DNA from: Arenibacter latericius DSM 15913 | GTDB lineage: Bacteria; Bacteroidota; Bacteroidia; Flavobacteriales; Flavobacteriaceae | Assembly: GCF_000424985.1 (NCBI RefSeq) | Contig: NZ_AUKX01000002.1 | Span: 62,001-126,000, forward strand | Reading direction: 5' to 3' | Length of the DNA stretch: 64,000 nucleotides | In this document: positions 23,672 to 34,979 of the stretch, one piece after another | Position numbering within the stretch: position 1 is the first letter of the stretch | Layout: every line of letters begins with the position of its first letter | Made by a program: the position numbers and the translations under genes | The notes under the pieces: generated by a model | What the model was told of the DNA's origin: nothing | The model's database searches: none | The model's input: the letters and a program-made list of their open reading frames with translations, nothing else

Positions 23672-24829
23672 ATGAGCAAAAATAACCTAAGATTTAATAG
23701 TAAAACCATACATGGAGGGCAGTTTCCAGATAAAGCCTATGGAGCTGTAATGCCGCCAATTTATCAGACTTCTACCTATGCACAGACCACACCAGGGGGG
23801 CATAAGGGTTATGAATATTCTAGAAGTGCTAACCCTACTAGAACGGCTTTGGAGAATGCTTTAGCTAGTATAGAAAATGGAAGTTATGGACTTGCATTTG
23901 GTAGTGGCCTCGCTGCTATAGATGCAGTTATGAAACTATTGAAACCGGGGGATGAGGTAATTTCTACTAATGACCTTTACGGAGGTAGTTACCGTATATT
24001 TAAACGGATATTTGAGCAATATGGTATTGTATTTCATTTTGTAGGGATGCAAGATGTGGGTGCTATTGAAGCGCATATAAATAAACAGACAAAACTAATC
24101 TGGGTAGAGACGCCTACTAACCCAATGATGAATATTATAGATATTAGGGGTGTTGCTGCATTGGCAAATAAGAATGATATTATGCTTGCTGTAGACAATA
24201 CTTTTGCTACACCTTATTTACAGTTGCCCTTAGATCTAGGGGCCGATATAGTAATGCATTCCGCTACAAAATACTTAGGAGGTCATAGTGACGTGGTGCT
24301 GGGGGCGTTGGTAGTGAAGGACAAGGAATTGGCAGATAAGCTTTATTTTATACAAAATGCTAGCGGGGCAGTTTGTGGGCCCATGGATAGCTTTCTAGTG
24401 TTAAGAGGGATAAAGACCCTGCACGTGCGGATGCAAAGACATTGTGAAAATGGAAGGGCAGTAGCAGAGTACTTGTATACCCACCCGGAAATAGAGAAAG
24501 TGTACTGGCCAGGGTTAAAAGACCATCCCAATCATCAATTAGCAAAAGCTCAGATGAAGGATTTTGGTGGGATGATCTCATTTGTTCCTAAAGGGGCCGA
24601 CTATGCTACTGCGATAAAAATTGTGGAGAAGTTAAAGGTCTTTACTTTGGCAGAATCTTTGGGTGGAGTTGAGAGTTTGGCGGGACACCCTGCGAGCATG
24701 ACCCATGCTAGTATCCCTAAGGAAGAACGAGAAAAAAGTGGGGTAGTAGATTCATTGATAAGACTTAGTGTAGGAATAGAGGATGTGGACGATTTAATTG
24801 AAGATTTAGAGCAGGCGATTCAGCAATGA
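23672..24829 (+). CDS. metB: Cystathionine gamma-synthase/lyase (PLP, Cys/Met metabolism family)
   Basis: 385 residues. PLP lysine is Lys200 in MHSATKYLGGHSD; YEYSRSANPTR (about 48-58) binds phosphate from the neighbouring subunit; VDNTFATPYLQ carries the PLP-N1 Asp; SLGGVESLAGHPASMTHA is the C-terminal substrate region. The family includes gamma-synthase (metB, Met synthesis) and gamma-lyase (Cys release), which sequence by eye cannot separate; the symbol is therefore tentative. Own promoter; gdhA follows with a separate promoter. Confidence 0.9.
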   Translation: MSKNNLRFNSKTIHGGQFPDKAYGAVMPPIYQTSTYAQTTPGGHKGYEYSRSANPTRTALENALASIENGSYGLAFGSGLAAIDAVMKLLKPGDEVISTNDLYGGSYRIFKRIFEQYGIVFHFVGMQDVGAIEAHINKQTKLIWVETPTNPMMNIIDIRGVAALANKNDIMLAVDNTFATPYLQLPLDLGADIVMHSATKYLGGHSDVVLGALVVKDKELADKLYFIQNASGAVCGPMDSFLVLRGIKTLHVRMQRHCENGRAVAEYLYTHPEIEKVYWPGLKDHPNHQLAKAQMKDFGGMISFVPKGADYATAIKIVEKLKVFTLAESLGGVESLAGHPASMTHASIPKEEREKSGVVDSLIRLSVGIEDVDDLIEDLEQAIQQ

Positions 24830-24839
24830 TTTCTACGAA

Positions 24840-24856
24840 AATCAATAAAATTGATT
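24840..24856. promoter_or_regulatory. Palindrome over the gdhA -33 region, candidate operator
   Basis: AATCAAT (24840-24846), AAA, ATTGATT (24850-24856): perfect 7-bp inverted repeat. Its right arm overlaps the -33 TTG of gdhA. A further AATCAAT half-site lies at 24892-24898, downstream of the -7 box. Confidence 0.45.
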
Positions 24857-24884
24857 GAGAAATAGCATAAAAGCCATATTTTTG
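24855..24884 (+). promoter_or_regulatory. gdhA promoter
   Basis: TTG (24855-24857), 19 bases, TATTTTTG (24877-24884), a perfect TAnnTTTG, 49 bases before the ATG. Confidence 0.65.
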
Positions 24885-24903
24885 TCATCAAAATCAATAT
24901 TAA

Positions 24904-26283
<1,380 letters not shown>

Positions 26284-26316
26284 CACTTAAAAATCAAAAA
26301 GGGTCAATACAAATAG

Positions 26317-26356
26317 GGACCGGAACGGCGAATTAGAGCATTTCCGGTCCTTTTTT
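26317..26356 (+). terminator. gdhA terminator
   Basis: GGACCGGAA (26317-26325) and TTCCGGTCC (26342-26350) form a perfect 9-bp stem, followed by six T. Confidence 0.9.
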
Positions 26357-26455
26357 ATGCGTTCATCAACAGCTATAATGTGTTTGTAATGTCCGCAGTG
26401 CAGGAAATAATAAGTTTATTTGGGAGGACTATTGGTTCCAGAAAATAAAGAGACC

Positions 26456-27175
26456 ATGCAGGTTACTACAAAGGCAATTGTTCTTAGGGCTATAAAATAT
26501 GGGGAGACTAGCTTAATTGTTAAGATGTATACCCTATCTAGTGGGATAAGGTCTTATATGTTAAAAGGTATTCTCGCTGCTAAAAAGGGAAAAATGAAAG
26601 CTGCCTATTTTCAGCCCTTAGCACAGTTAGAAATTGTTGCGGTGCATAAAGATAAAGGCGCCTTGGAGCACCTAAAAGAGGTAAGGGTAAGTTACCACTG
26701 CCAAAGCCTTCATACCCATATTGCAAAAAATGCAATCACCTTCTTCTTAGCTGAGATGATTGCAAATAGTATTCATGAAGAAGAACCTAATAAAGAACTT
26801 TTTCAATTTATAGAGGCCTCACTACAATGGTTAGATGCTCACGATAATTATGCCAATTTTCATCTACTATTTCTTTTGACCCTAAGTAGGTTTTTAGGTT
26901 TTTATCCTGAGGAGAAAAATAAAGATTTCCCATATTTTGATCTTTTAGAAGGGGAGTTTGTAAAAGAACCTACTCTTAACTCTTTCCTAGAAGGAAGGGA
27001 ACTATTTTATTTTAAAAGCATTTTAGGCATAAGTTTTGATGCCATTGAGGGAGTTAGAATTGGTAAAAATGACCGAAAAAACCTACTAAATAACCTAGTT
27101 CTCTTTTATGAACTACAGTTACAGGGGTTTAGGAAACCAAAATCGTTGGCAGTGTTAAATGAAGTTTTTAGTTGA
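26456..27175 (+). CDS. recO: DNA repair protein RecO
   Basis: 239 residues from ATG 26456; a longer TTG-started form (26420) adds residues before the conserved start MQVTTKAIVLRAIKYGETSL. An N-terminal OB fold (about 1-80, with the basic IRSYMLKGILAAKKGKMKAAYFQ stretch that binds DNA) precedes a helical C-terminal domain. The Cys4 zinc site of some RecO proteins is absent. RecO loads RecA on SSB-coated DNA with RecR. Followed after one base by the TonB receptor gene. Confidence 0.93.
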   Translation: MQVTTKAIVLRAIKYGETSLIVKMYTLSSGIRSYMLKGILAAKKGKMKAAYFQPLAQLEIVAVHKDKGALEHLKEVRVSYHCQSLHTHIAKNAITFFLAEMIANSIHEEEPNKELFQFIEASLQWLDAHDNYANFHLLFLLTLSRFLGFYPEEKNKDFPYFDLLEGEFVKEPTLNSFLEGRELFYFKSILGISFDAIEGVRIGKNDRKNLLNNLVLFYELQLQGFRKPKSLAVLNEVFS

Positions 27176-27176
27176 T

Positions 27177-29585
27177 ATGCAAAAGACCATTTTCATAGTA
27201 ATTCTTTTGCTTTTTTATGGAGCTAGGGGTCAAGAAGTTATTGTATTAGATGAGGAGGATCACCAGCCTCTGGCTAATGTAATTGTTTACAATCTTGATA
27301 AATCGAAAACTGCCTTATCCGATTTTGATGGGGTATGTGATCTTTCTCAGTTTGATGATAACGAACGGATTACTTTTAGACATATTGGGTATCAGCTAGT
27401 AAGAGCTACAAAGGAAAATGTAGTAAGAAAAGGAAAGCTTTATATGACCCATAACGCTGAGCAATTGGATGAGGTGATTATGTCTATTTCTAAATGGGAG
27501 CAACAACGGAAAGATATTCCTCAAAAAATAGCGGTTATTAATGCTCCAAGTATTGCTTTTACAACACCGCAAACTTCTGCAGATTTGCTTAATAATAGCG
27601 GAAAGGTGTTTGTTCAGAAAAGTCAGTTGGGGGGAGGGAGTCCAATGATACGTGGATTTGCAACAAATAGACTGCTGATTTCTATAGATGGAGTGCGAAT
27701 GAACAACGCTATATTTAGGAGTGGGAATATCCAAAATATAATCTCTTTAGACCCTTTTATAGTAAGGAGTACCGAAGTTATTTTTGGTCCTGGATCCGTA
27801 ATTTACGGTTCAGATGCTATTGGAGGAGTAATGAATTTTTATACTAAAAAGCCACAATTTTCTGGAAAGGACAGTCTGTATGTTTCAGGGAATGGAAACT
27901 ATAGATACGCCTCGGCAAATAAGGAGAATAGCCTTCATGTTGATTTTAATCTAGGTAAGAAAAAATGGGCCTTTTTATCTAGTCTAACCTATAATAGTTT
28001 CGATGATCTTAGAATGGGGTCTTACGGACCAAAATCATACCTAAGGGATAAATATGTAGTTGCTAATAACGGAGAGGATATTATACAACAAAACAAAAAT
28101 TCTAAGGTGCAGCGTCCTACTGGTTATAATCAATTGAATCTAATGCAAAAAGTTGCCTATAAGCCTAATAATAACTGGAATATTGATTTAGGATTGTTTT
28201 ATTCTGAAACTTCAGATTTTGCAAGGTATGACCGACTCATTAGACCTTCCAAAGATGGAATGGGGCTACGCGCTGCGGAATGGTATTACGGGCCACAGAA
28301 GTGGTTTATGGGGAATCTTCAATTCTATCAAAATGGCATTCGTAAGTTCTATGATGGTTTAAAGATAACTGCAGCATATCAAAATTTTAAGGAGAGTAGG
28401 AATGACCGTAAATTTCAGGATGTATATCGCTATACCACCCAAGAGAATGTAGATGCTCTTAGTGTAAACGTAGATTTTGAAAACAAAAGAATGGGCAGCC
28501 TTCGGCTATATTATGGGAGCGAGTATGTCTATAATAAAATTGGTTCCGAAGGGAGTAAGTTTAATCTTTTGGAGAATAGCATTATGCCATCTGCTTCCAG
28601 GTACCCTAATGGATCTAGTTGGCAGACTTTAGCTGCTTATGTAAGTGGAGAGCTAAAAGCGAAGCCTAACTTAACCCTTTCTTCGGGCCTACGGTATAGT
28701 CACGTTTGGATAGAGGCTGGTTTTGATAATACCTTTTATAGCTTTCCTTTTCAAAATGCAGATTTAAGTACCGGAGCCTTAACGGGGAGTGTTGGTTTTA
28801 GCTGGTTTCCTAGAACAGATTTACAGCTTACCCTTAATGGGTCTACAGGATTTAGAGCCCCTAATATAGATGATATAGGTAAAATATTTGATTCCGAGCC
28901 TGGGGCTGTAGTGGTGCCTAATGCGGATCTAGAGCCAGAATATGCCTATAATATTGAAATGGGGATTCAAAAGAATTTTAAAGGGCGAACAACTTTTAAG
29001 GGAGCTGCATTTTATACCTATTTAGTTGATGCATTGGTGCGTCGCGATTACCAATTTAATGGCAAAAGTGAAATTGAATATAACGGGGAAATGAGTAGGG
29101 TTCAAGCTGTGCAGAATGCTGCTATGGCTTATGTCTATGGATTTGAGTTTGGTGCCGACGTGTATTTAACAGAAAACCTGTCTATGGCCTCCAACCTAAC
29201 AGTAACTAAGGGAGAGGAAGAAGAGGATGATGGATCGCATTCCCCAGGAAGGCATGTAGCCCCTGTTTTTGGAGATTTCCATATGGTTTGGAAAAATTAT
29301 AAATTAAAGACCGATCTATTTGTAAATTACAATGGTGAAATTTCTCATGAGAATATGGCCATTTCTGAAAAGAAGAAAAATTATATCTATGCTCAAGACG
29401 CTAATGGTAATTCTTACTCTCCGTCTTGGTATACTTTAAACCTTCGCTCACAGTATCAGATTACCCCATCTTTAAAAGTATTGCTACACTTAGAGAATAT
29501 AACGGATCAGCGATACCGCTCTTATTCATCAGGAATTGTAGCCCCTGGAATTAATCTGATACTGGGCGCAGGTTATACGTTTTAA
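27177..29585 (+). CDS. TonB-dependent outer-membrane receptor
   Basis: 802 residues from ATG 27177, one base after the recO stop. Signal peptide (about 1-18), carboxypeptidase-regulatory-like domain (about 20-100), plug (about 115-225: IAFTTPQTSADLLNNSG, then MIRGFATNRLLISIDGVRMN and VIFGPGSVIYGSDAIGGV) and a 22-strand barrel ending in GAGYTF with terminal Phe. The plug wording resembles the haem/haemoglobin group of TonB receptors, but the ligand is not proven by the sequence; no haem-uptake gene adjoins. Co-transcription with recO is likely from the spacing. Confidence 0.92.
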   Translation: MQKTIFIVILLLFYGARGQEVIVLDEEDHQPLANVIVYNLDKSKTALSDFDGVCDLSQFDDNERITFRHIGYQLVRATKENVVRKGKLYMTHNAEQLDEVIMSISKWEQQRKDIPQKIAVINAPSIAFTTPQTSADLLNNSGKVFVQKSQLGGGSPMIRGFATNRLLISIDGVRMNNAIFRSGNIQNIISLDPFIVRSTEVIFGPGSVIYGSDAIGGVMNFYTKKPQFSGKDSLYVSGNGNYRYASANKENSLHVDFNLGKKKWAFLSSLTYNSFDDLRMGSYGPKSYLRDKYVVANNGEDIIQQNKNSKVQRPTGYNQLNLMQKVAYKPNNNWNIDLGLFYSETSDFARYDRLIRPSKDGMGLRAAEWYYGPQKWFMGNLQFYQNGIRKFYDGLKITAAYQNFKESRNDRKFQDVYRYTTQENVDALSVNVDFENKRMGSLRLYYGSEYVYNKIGSEGSKFNLLENSIMPSASRYPNGSSWQTLAAYVSGELKAKPNLTLSSGLRYSHVWIEAGFDNTFYSFPFQNADLSTGALTGSVGFSWFPRTDLQLTLNGSTGFRAPNIDDIGKIFDSEPGAVVVPNADLEPEYAYNIEMGIQKNFKGRTTFKGAAFYTYLVDALVRRDYQFNGKSEIEYNGEMSRVQAVQNAAMAYVYGFEFGADVYLTENLSMASNLTVTKGEEEEDDGSHSPGRHVAPVFGDFHMVWKNYKLKTDLFVNYNGEISHENMAISEKKKNYIYAQDANGNSYSPSWYTLNLRSQYQITPSLKVLLHLENITDQRYRSYSSGIVAPGINLILGAGYTF

Positions 29586-29619
29586 GAATTAAAACGTCTT
29601 GTGATTAACAATCTAGAGT

Positions 29620-29961
29620 TTAATCTTCGATATCTTCTTTTATTTCCTTGGCTTTGTCGGCCACTTTGTTAGCTGTGTTTTTAGTGTCTTCGCCAACTTC
29701 TTTTGCTGCTTCCTCAATGCTTTTCGCAGTTTTATCGGCTTTGTCCATTGCTTCTTCTCCAGCTTCTTTAATTTCTTCGCCTAATTCTTCAGCTGCATTA
29801 ATAACATCATTGCCGGCTTCTTCTAAATCGCCTTTAGCTTCTTTTAGTGCTTTGTTGGTTTCTTCTGTGGCAGATTTTGCTTTCTCTTGAGTCTCTCTAC
29901 AAGAGGTAAATGAAACACCTAAGGCTGCCATTAAAATAAAACTCAGTACAATTCTTTTCAT
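29620..29961 (-). CDS. Small helical, charged lipoprotein
   Basis: 113 residues: lipobox FTSC (Cys21), then an almost uninterrupted Ala/Glu/Lys amphipathic helix of about 90 residues with repeats of the AxExxxEA and DKADKTAKSI type. It resembles LEA-like or ENTD-type stress lipoproteins but I cannot assign a family. Convergent with the TonB receptor gene, with only 34 bases between them; no clean terminator seen there. Confidence 0.8.
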   Translation of the reverse strand: MKRIVLSFILMAALGVSFTSCRETQEKAKSATEETNKALKEAKGDLEEAGNDVINAAEELGEEIKEAGEEAMDKADKTAKSIEEAAKEVGEDTKNTANKVADKAKEIKEDIED

Positions 29962-30385
29962 GATTTTTGGTTTTTGTGTTTTAATTGTTTGTTGTTTAAT
30001 GTACGTAAAAACTATTACTATGGATTATATGAAGTTGGTTTGGGTGCCTAATATTAAAGACGAAAAGCAAGAAAATGAATCTATTTGTCTCATATATAGC
30101 ACGCTATAATGTTAATATAAAAATACTTAACGAATAAAATAATTAGAAGGGGAATTGAATCCGTGAGTTTAGTGCTTTATTAGTTGGTATGAGAGGCCTT
30201 ATATATGCTTTTTCATTAAAGCTTAGTATCGGTAGTAGAAAAATGTGGTATAAAATTAAAAATTTATAATGCTGTTTTTTAGTGAATTAAATGCGATTTC
30301 CTCAGTTTTAACATTTGTGCGGTAGGGTAAATTAGGGTTGTGGTGTTTTATAGACAAATACGCAAACTAATTTATTCTGAAGATT
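29962..30385. other. AT-rich intergenic region between divergent genes
   Basis: 424 bases, strongly AT-rich. No ORF with coding character, no perfect TAnnTTTG, no notable repeat. TAGTTTTT on the minus strand near 30010 is a poor -7 candidate for the helical lipoprotein. Confidence 0.3.
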
Positions 30386-31333
30386 ATGAAAAATTATTTT
30401 AAGAATGCAGGATTGATATTGATAGCTATGACAGCCATGATATCATGTGATAAAAGTGACGATTCATCTATGGAGGGCGAATCCTATAACACTACTTTTG
30501 AAGTTACAGATGCCCCCATAGATAACGCCGATGTAAAGGCAGTTTTTGTGACCATTGCTAATGTTTCGGTAGATGGAAAACCTTTGGAAGGTTTTAGCGC
30601 TACTACAGTAAATTTGGCAGCCTTGGTAGATGGTAAAACAAAAGTTTTGGGGAATATGGACTTACAGGCAAGGTCCTATTCTAACATTGTATTCGAATTA
30701 GATTTTGAAAAAGATGTAAATGGTAATGCTCCTGGATGCTATGTGGAAAAGGCAAACGGGGAAAAGGATAAGCTAGTAGCTTCTTCTAATAAAATTAATA
30801 TTACCGATACTTTTGAGGTGCTTGCCCAATCTAGAAATGTAGTGGTTATTGATTTTGACCTTAGAAAAACAATCAAGGAAGAAAAAAGCACCTTCTCTAG
30901 CGACTTCAATTTTGTGACTATGGCTGAGTTATCAGCGGGTATAAGAACTGTAAATGCAGATCTTACAGGAAAAATATCTGGAACGGTAAACGATTCTAAG
31001 AATACGTCTGATAAGATTATTGTATACGCCTATAAGAAAGGAAGTTTTAATGCCGAAGTGGAAACCCAAGGCAAGGGTGAAAGCGAAGTTACTTTTGCAA
31101 ATGCAGTAACTAGTGCTGAGGTAAAAGGTATAGGTAGATCTTATAGCTTAGATTTTTTAAAGAAAGGAGAATACGAATTAATCTTTGCTTCGTATAAAGA
31201 AAATCAAGAAAATGAACTGCGCTTTAATTCCTTATTGGAAGTAGAGTCGGCTACAGGAATAAATCTTGGAGCTATTAATGTTGACTCTTTAATAAAAATT
31301 AGTGCCAACGTTACAGTAACAGGGTCTATGTAA
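30386..31333 (+). CDS. DUF4382 domain-containing lipoprotein
   Basis: 315 residues, lipobox MISC (Cys21). DUF4382 region about 34-165 with TFEVTDAPIDNADVKAVFVTIANVSVDG, the hallmark opening (xxxxTDAPxDxxxVxxVxVxIxxVxV), and later a carboxypeptidase-regulatory-like beta domain (about 195-300, GKISGTVNDS ... YELIFASYK). Exported surface or periplasmic lipoprotein of unknown function. Single-gene unit closed by a strong terminator. Confidence 0.88.
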   Translation: MKNYFKNAGLILIAMTAMISCDKSDDSSMEGESYNTTFEVTDAPIDNADVKAVFVTIANVSVDGKPLEGFSATTVNLAALVDGKTKVLGNMDLQARSYSNIVFELDFEKDVNGNAPGCYVEKANGEKDKLVASSNKINITDTFEVLAQSRNVVVIDFDLRKTIKEEKSTFSSDFNFVTMAELSAGIRTVNADLTGKISGTVNDSKNTSDKIIVYAYKKGSFNAEVETQGKGESEVTFANAVTSAEVKGIGRSYSLDFLKKGEYELIFASYKENQENELRFNSLLEVESATGINLGAINVDSLIKISANVTVTGSM

Positions 31334-31360
31334 TACTTATCACTATCCATTAATTGTTTT

Positions 31361-31392
31361 AAAGAGGTTGCCCTAAAGGCGACCTCTTTTTT
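31361..31392 (+). terminator. Terminator of the DUF4382 gene
   Basis: AAAGAGGTTGCC and GGCGACCTCTTT pair over 12 positions (one U-G) around a CTAAA loop, followed by T. Confidence 0.9.
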
Positions 31393-31532
31393 GTTTCCTT
31401 ATTTTACTAGTGGTATAAATTAAATAATGAAACATATAGCTTTTGCAATTAAATACGAGATAGAATAGCGGATCAATTGATAAAAGATTTTTTTACCGGG
31501 GGTAAGATGGGTAGTAATTTGTTCAGATTTAG

Positions 31533-31540
31533 TAATTTTG
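31533..31540 (+). promoter_or_regulatory. -7 box of ileS
   Basis: TAATTTTG, perfect TAnnTTTG, 33 bases before the ileS ATG. No -33 TTTG at the standard distance. Confidence 0.5.
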
Positions 31541-31573
31541 CAAACTTAAATTGAAGCAATAGAAGCTGTTATT

Positions 31574-34500
31574 ATGAAGTTTGCAGAATATAAGGGATTA
31601 GATTTACCGAAAGTCGCAGAGGAGGTTTTAAACTTCTGGAAGGAGAATACTATTTTTGAAAAGAGTATTACTTCTAGAGAGGGCAAAGAAAGTTTTGTCT
31701 TTTATGAAGGACCCCCATCTGCAAATGGTTTGCCAGGGATACACCACGTTATGGCACGTACCATAAAGGATATATTTCCAAGGTATAAAACTATGAAAGG
31801 TTTCCAAGTAAAGCGTAAAGCTGGTTGGGATACCCACGGTTTGCCTATAGAATTAGGTGTGGAAAAGGAATTAGGGATCACCAAGGAAGATATAGGTAAT
31901 AAAATCTCTGTTGAGGATTATAATGCAGCTTGTAAAAAAGCGGTAATGCGCTATACGGATGTTTGGAATTCCATGACCGAAAAAGTGGGATACTGGGTAG
32001 ATATGGAAGATCCTTATGTTACCTATAAATCCAAGTATATGGAGTCTGTATGGTGGTTACTTAAACAGATCTATGACAAAGGTCTTATTTATAAAGGATA
32101 TACCATTCAACCTTATTCTCCTAAGGCGGGAACCGGATTAAGTTCGCACGAGCTCAATCAGCCTGGGACGTATCAAGATGTAACGGATACTACGGTGGTA
32201 GCCCAGTTTAAGGTGATAAAAGAAACCTTAAATGGTGTTTTTGACGGGTTGGATAGTGAAATCTTCTTTTTAGCATGGACAACCACGCCTTGGACTTTAC
32301 CTTCTAATACGGCACTGACTGTTGGTCCGAAAATTGACTATGTTGCTGTAAAAACTTTTAATCAATACACCTTTGAGCCTATTGTAGTTGTTGTTGCTAA
32401 GCCTTTGTTAGCTAAACAATTTAGTGGTAAATATTTTGCTGCAGAAAGCGAAGAGGATTTTGCGAACTACACTTCAAAAGACAAGAAAATTCCTTACCAA
32501 GTGGTGGGAGAGGCTAAAGGGGCCGATTTAGTGGGGATAAGATATGAGCAGTTGTTAGACTATGCACAGCCCTATCAGAATCCAGAAAATGCATTTAGGA
32601 TAATCTCTGGGGATTTTGTTACCACTGAGGATGGTACTGGAATAGTGCATACGGCACCTACCTTTGGAGCAGACGATGCCTTGGTTGCCAAGCAAGCAGT
32701 TCCAGAAATACCGCCAATGTTGGTCTTGGATGAGAATAATAATCCAGTACCTCTCGTAGATCTACAAGGGAAATTTAGACCAGAACTACAGGAGTTGGCC
32801 GGGAAGTATGTGAAAAATGAATATTATGAGGATGGTGAAGCTCCAGAAAGGTCGGTAGACGTTGAAATAGCCATTAAACTAAAAGAAGACAATAGAGCTT
32901 TTAAAGTAGAGAAGTACGTGCATAGCTACCCTAACTGCTGGCGTACAGATAAGCCTATACTATATTACCCATTAGATTCTTGGTTTATAAAGATTACGGA
33001 AGTTAAGGGAAGAATGTTCAATCTAAATCAGACTATTAACTGGAAGCCTAAGGCTACCGGAGAAGGAAGGTTTGGAAATTGGTTGGCTAATGCCAACGAT
33101 TGGAACCTTTCTCGTTCCCGTTATTGGGGAATTCCCCTGCCTATATGGCGAACAGAAGATGGTAGTGAGCAGTTGATGGTTGGTTCGGTGGCCGAGCTTA
33201 AGGAGGAGATGAAGAAAGCGGTAGAAGCAGGAGTTTTAGAAGAAGATATCTTTAAGGATTTTGTAGTCGGAGATATGTCCGATGATAACTATGAGAAAAT
33301 AGATTTACATAAGAATATTGTAGACCAGATAACCTTGGTTTCACCTTCTGGGAAACCTATGAAACGAGAGGCTGATCTTATCGATGTGTGGTTCGATAGT
33401 GGCTCTATGCCTTATGCCCAATGGCACTACCCCTTTGAGAATAAAGATTTAATAGATGGGGGAAAAACTTTCCCTGCCGATTTTATTGCAGAGGGAGTAG
33501 ATCAGACAAGAGGATGGTTCTATACGTTACATGCTATAGCTACTATGGTGTTCGATTCTGTTGCCTACAAAAATGTAGTTTCTAACGGATTGGTGTTAGA
33601 TAAAGAAGGGAAGAAAATGTCTAAGCGACTTGGTAATGCTGTGGATCCTTTTAAGACTATGGAAGAATTTGGTCCAGATGCCACTCGTTGGTATATGATT
33701 TCCAATGCAAATCCATGGGACAATTTAAAGTTTGATGTCGATGGGATTGCGGAAGTTAAGCGTAAGTTTTTCGGTACCTTGTACAATACGTACTCTTTCT
33801 TTGCTCTGTATACCAATATAGATAAATTTGAATATGCTGAGGCTGATATTTCATTAAAGGATAGGCCTGAGATTGACCAGTGGATTTTGTCCGAATTGCA
33901 TTCATTGATAAAAACCGTGGATGAGGCTTATGGCGATTATGAGCCTACAAGAGCTACAAGGGCTATATCTGAATACGTGCAGGAAAACCTAAGTAACTGG
34001 TATGTTCGCTTAAGTAGAAGACGTTTCTGGAAGGGAGATTATCAGCAAGATAAGATTTCTGCATACCAAACGCTTTATACTTGTTTGGAAACTATTGCAA
34101 AATTGTCTGCACCAGTGGCGCCATTCTATATGGATCAACTTTACAAAGACTTAACGAATACCACAAGAAAAGAACCGTTTGAAAGTGTACATTTGGCTGA
34201 GTTTCCAAAGTATAACCCAGAGATGGTGAATAAGGAATTGGAGAGTAAAATGGCAAAGGCACAAATTATTTCCTCTTTAGTGTTGTCTATTAGGCAGAAA
34301 GAGAAAATAAAGGTACGTCAGCCGTTACAGAAGATAATGATTCCTGTATTAGACCAAAAGCAAAGGACGGAAATAGAAGCGGTGGCAGATTTGATAAAAT
34401 CTGAGGTTAATGTTAAGGAAATTGAGTTGTTAGATGATGCTTCTGGAGTTTTAGTGAAGAAAATAAAACCCAATTTTAAGACCTTAGGTCCTAAATATGG

Positions 34501-34975
34501 GAAGGATATGAAGCTAATTGCTGCTGAAGTAGCTAAACTAGACCAGGAGGACATCTTGAAAATTGAGCAAGAGGGCGAAATTTTACTAAATATTGATAAT
34601 AAAAGCATTACTTTACGGCTTGGTGATGTGGAAATTACCTCACAAGATATAGAGGGTTGGTTGGTAGCAAGTTCGGGCGCTATAACAGTTGCATTGGATG
34701 TGTCTATCAATGAGGACTTAAGAAAAGAAGGTATTGCTAGGGAACTAGTCAATAGGATACAAAACCTGAGAAAAGAATCTGGTTTTGAGGTAACTGATAA
34801 AATTAATATCAGTATATTGAAAAACGGTTTTGTGCAAGAGGCGGTAGAAAGTAATATAAACTATATTAAAACGGAGACGCTAGCTGCAGAACTAAATTTT
34901 GAGGAGAAGTTGGATAATGGTATTGAGGTAGCTTTTGATGACGTTAATACCAGATTGTTTATTGTAAAACATTAA
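31574..34975 (+). CDS. ileS: Isoleucyl-tRNA synthetase, type 2 with GXHH signature
   Basis: 1133 residues, longer than type-1 IleRS (about 940). The class I HIGH motif reads GIHH (residues 55-58, after PSANGLP), the altered GXHH arrangement known in a subset of type-2 IleRS that are strongly mupirocin-resistant. KMSKR at 681-685 is intact. A CP1 editing domain lies in the middle (TTTPWTLPSN near 236, GTGIVHTAPTFGADD near 355), anticodon-binding helices (about 770-900) and a long C-terminal extension follow. It charges tRNA-Ile. Stop is 4 bases before the DksA-like gene: likely operon. Confidence 0.97.
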   Translation: MKFAEYKGLDLPKVAEEVLNFWKENTIFEKSITSREGKESFVFYEGPPSANGLPGIHHVMARTIKDIFPRYKTMKGFQVKRKAGWDTHGLPIELGVEKELGITKEDIGNKISVEDYNAACKKAVMRYTDVWNSMTEKVGYWVDMEDPYVTYKSKYMESVWWLLKQIYDKGLIYKGYTIQPYSPKAGTGLSSHELNQPGTYQDVTDTTVVAQFKVIKETLNGVFDGLDSEIFFLAWTTTPWTLPSNTALTVGPKIDYVAVKTFNQYTFEPIVVVVAKPLLAKQFSGKYFAAESEEDFANYTSKDKKIPYQVVGEAKGADLVGIRYEQLLDYAQPYQNPENAFRIISGDFVTTEDGTGIVHTAPTFGADDALVAKQAVPEIPPMLVLDENNNPVPLVDLQGKFRPELQELAGKYVKNEYYEDGEAPERSVDVEIAIKLKEDNRAFKVEKYVHSYPNCWRTDKPILYYPLDSWFIKITEVKGRMFNLNQTINWKPKATGEGRFGNWLANANDWNLSRSRYWGIPLPIWRTEDGSEQLMVGSVAELKEEMKKAVEAGVLEEDIFKDFVVGDMSDDNYEKIDLHKNIVDQITLVSPSGKPMKREADLIDVWFDSGSMPYAQWHYPFENKDLIDGGKTFPADFIAEGVDQTRGWFYTLHAIATMVFDSVAYKNVVSNGLVLDKEGKKMSKRLGNAVDPFKTMEEFGPDATRWYMISNANPWDNLKFDVDGIAEVKRKFFGTLYNTYSFFALYTNIDKFEYAEADISLKDRPEIDQWILSELHSLIKTVDEAYGDYEPTRATRAISEYVQENLSNWYVRLSRRRFWKGDYQQDKISAYQTLYTCLETIAKLSAPVAPFYMDQLYKDLTNTTRKEPFESVHLAEFPKYNPEMVNKELESKMAKAQIISSLVLSIRQKEKIKVRQPLQKIMIPVLDQKQRTEIEAVADLIKSEVNVKEIELLDDASGVLVKKIKPNFKTLGPKYGKDMKLIAAEVAKLDQEDILKIEQEGEILLNIDNKSITLRLGDVEITSQDIEGWLVASSGAITVALDVSINEDLRKEGIARELVNRIQNLRKESGFEVTDKINISILKNGFVQEAVESNINYIKTETLAAELNFEEKLDNGIEVAFDDVNTRLFIVKH

Positions 34976-34979
34976 AATT

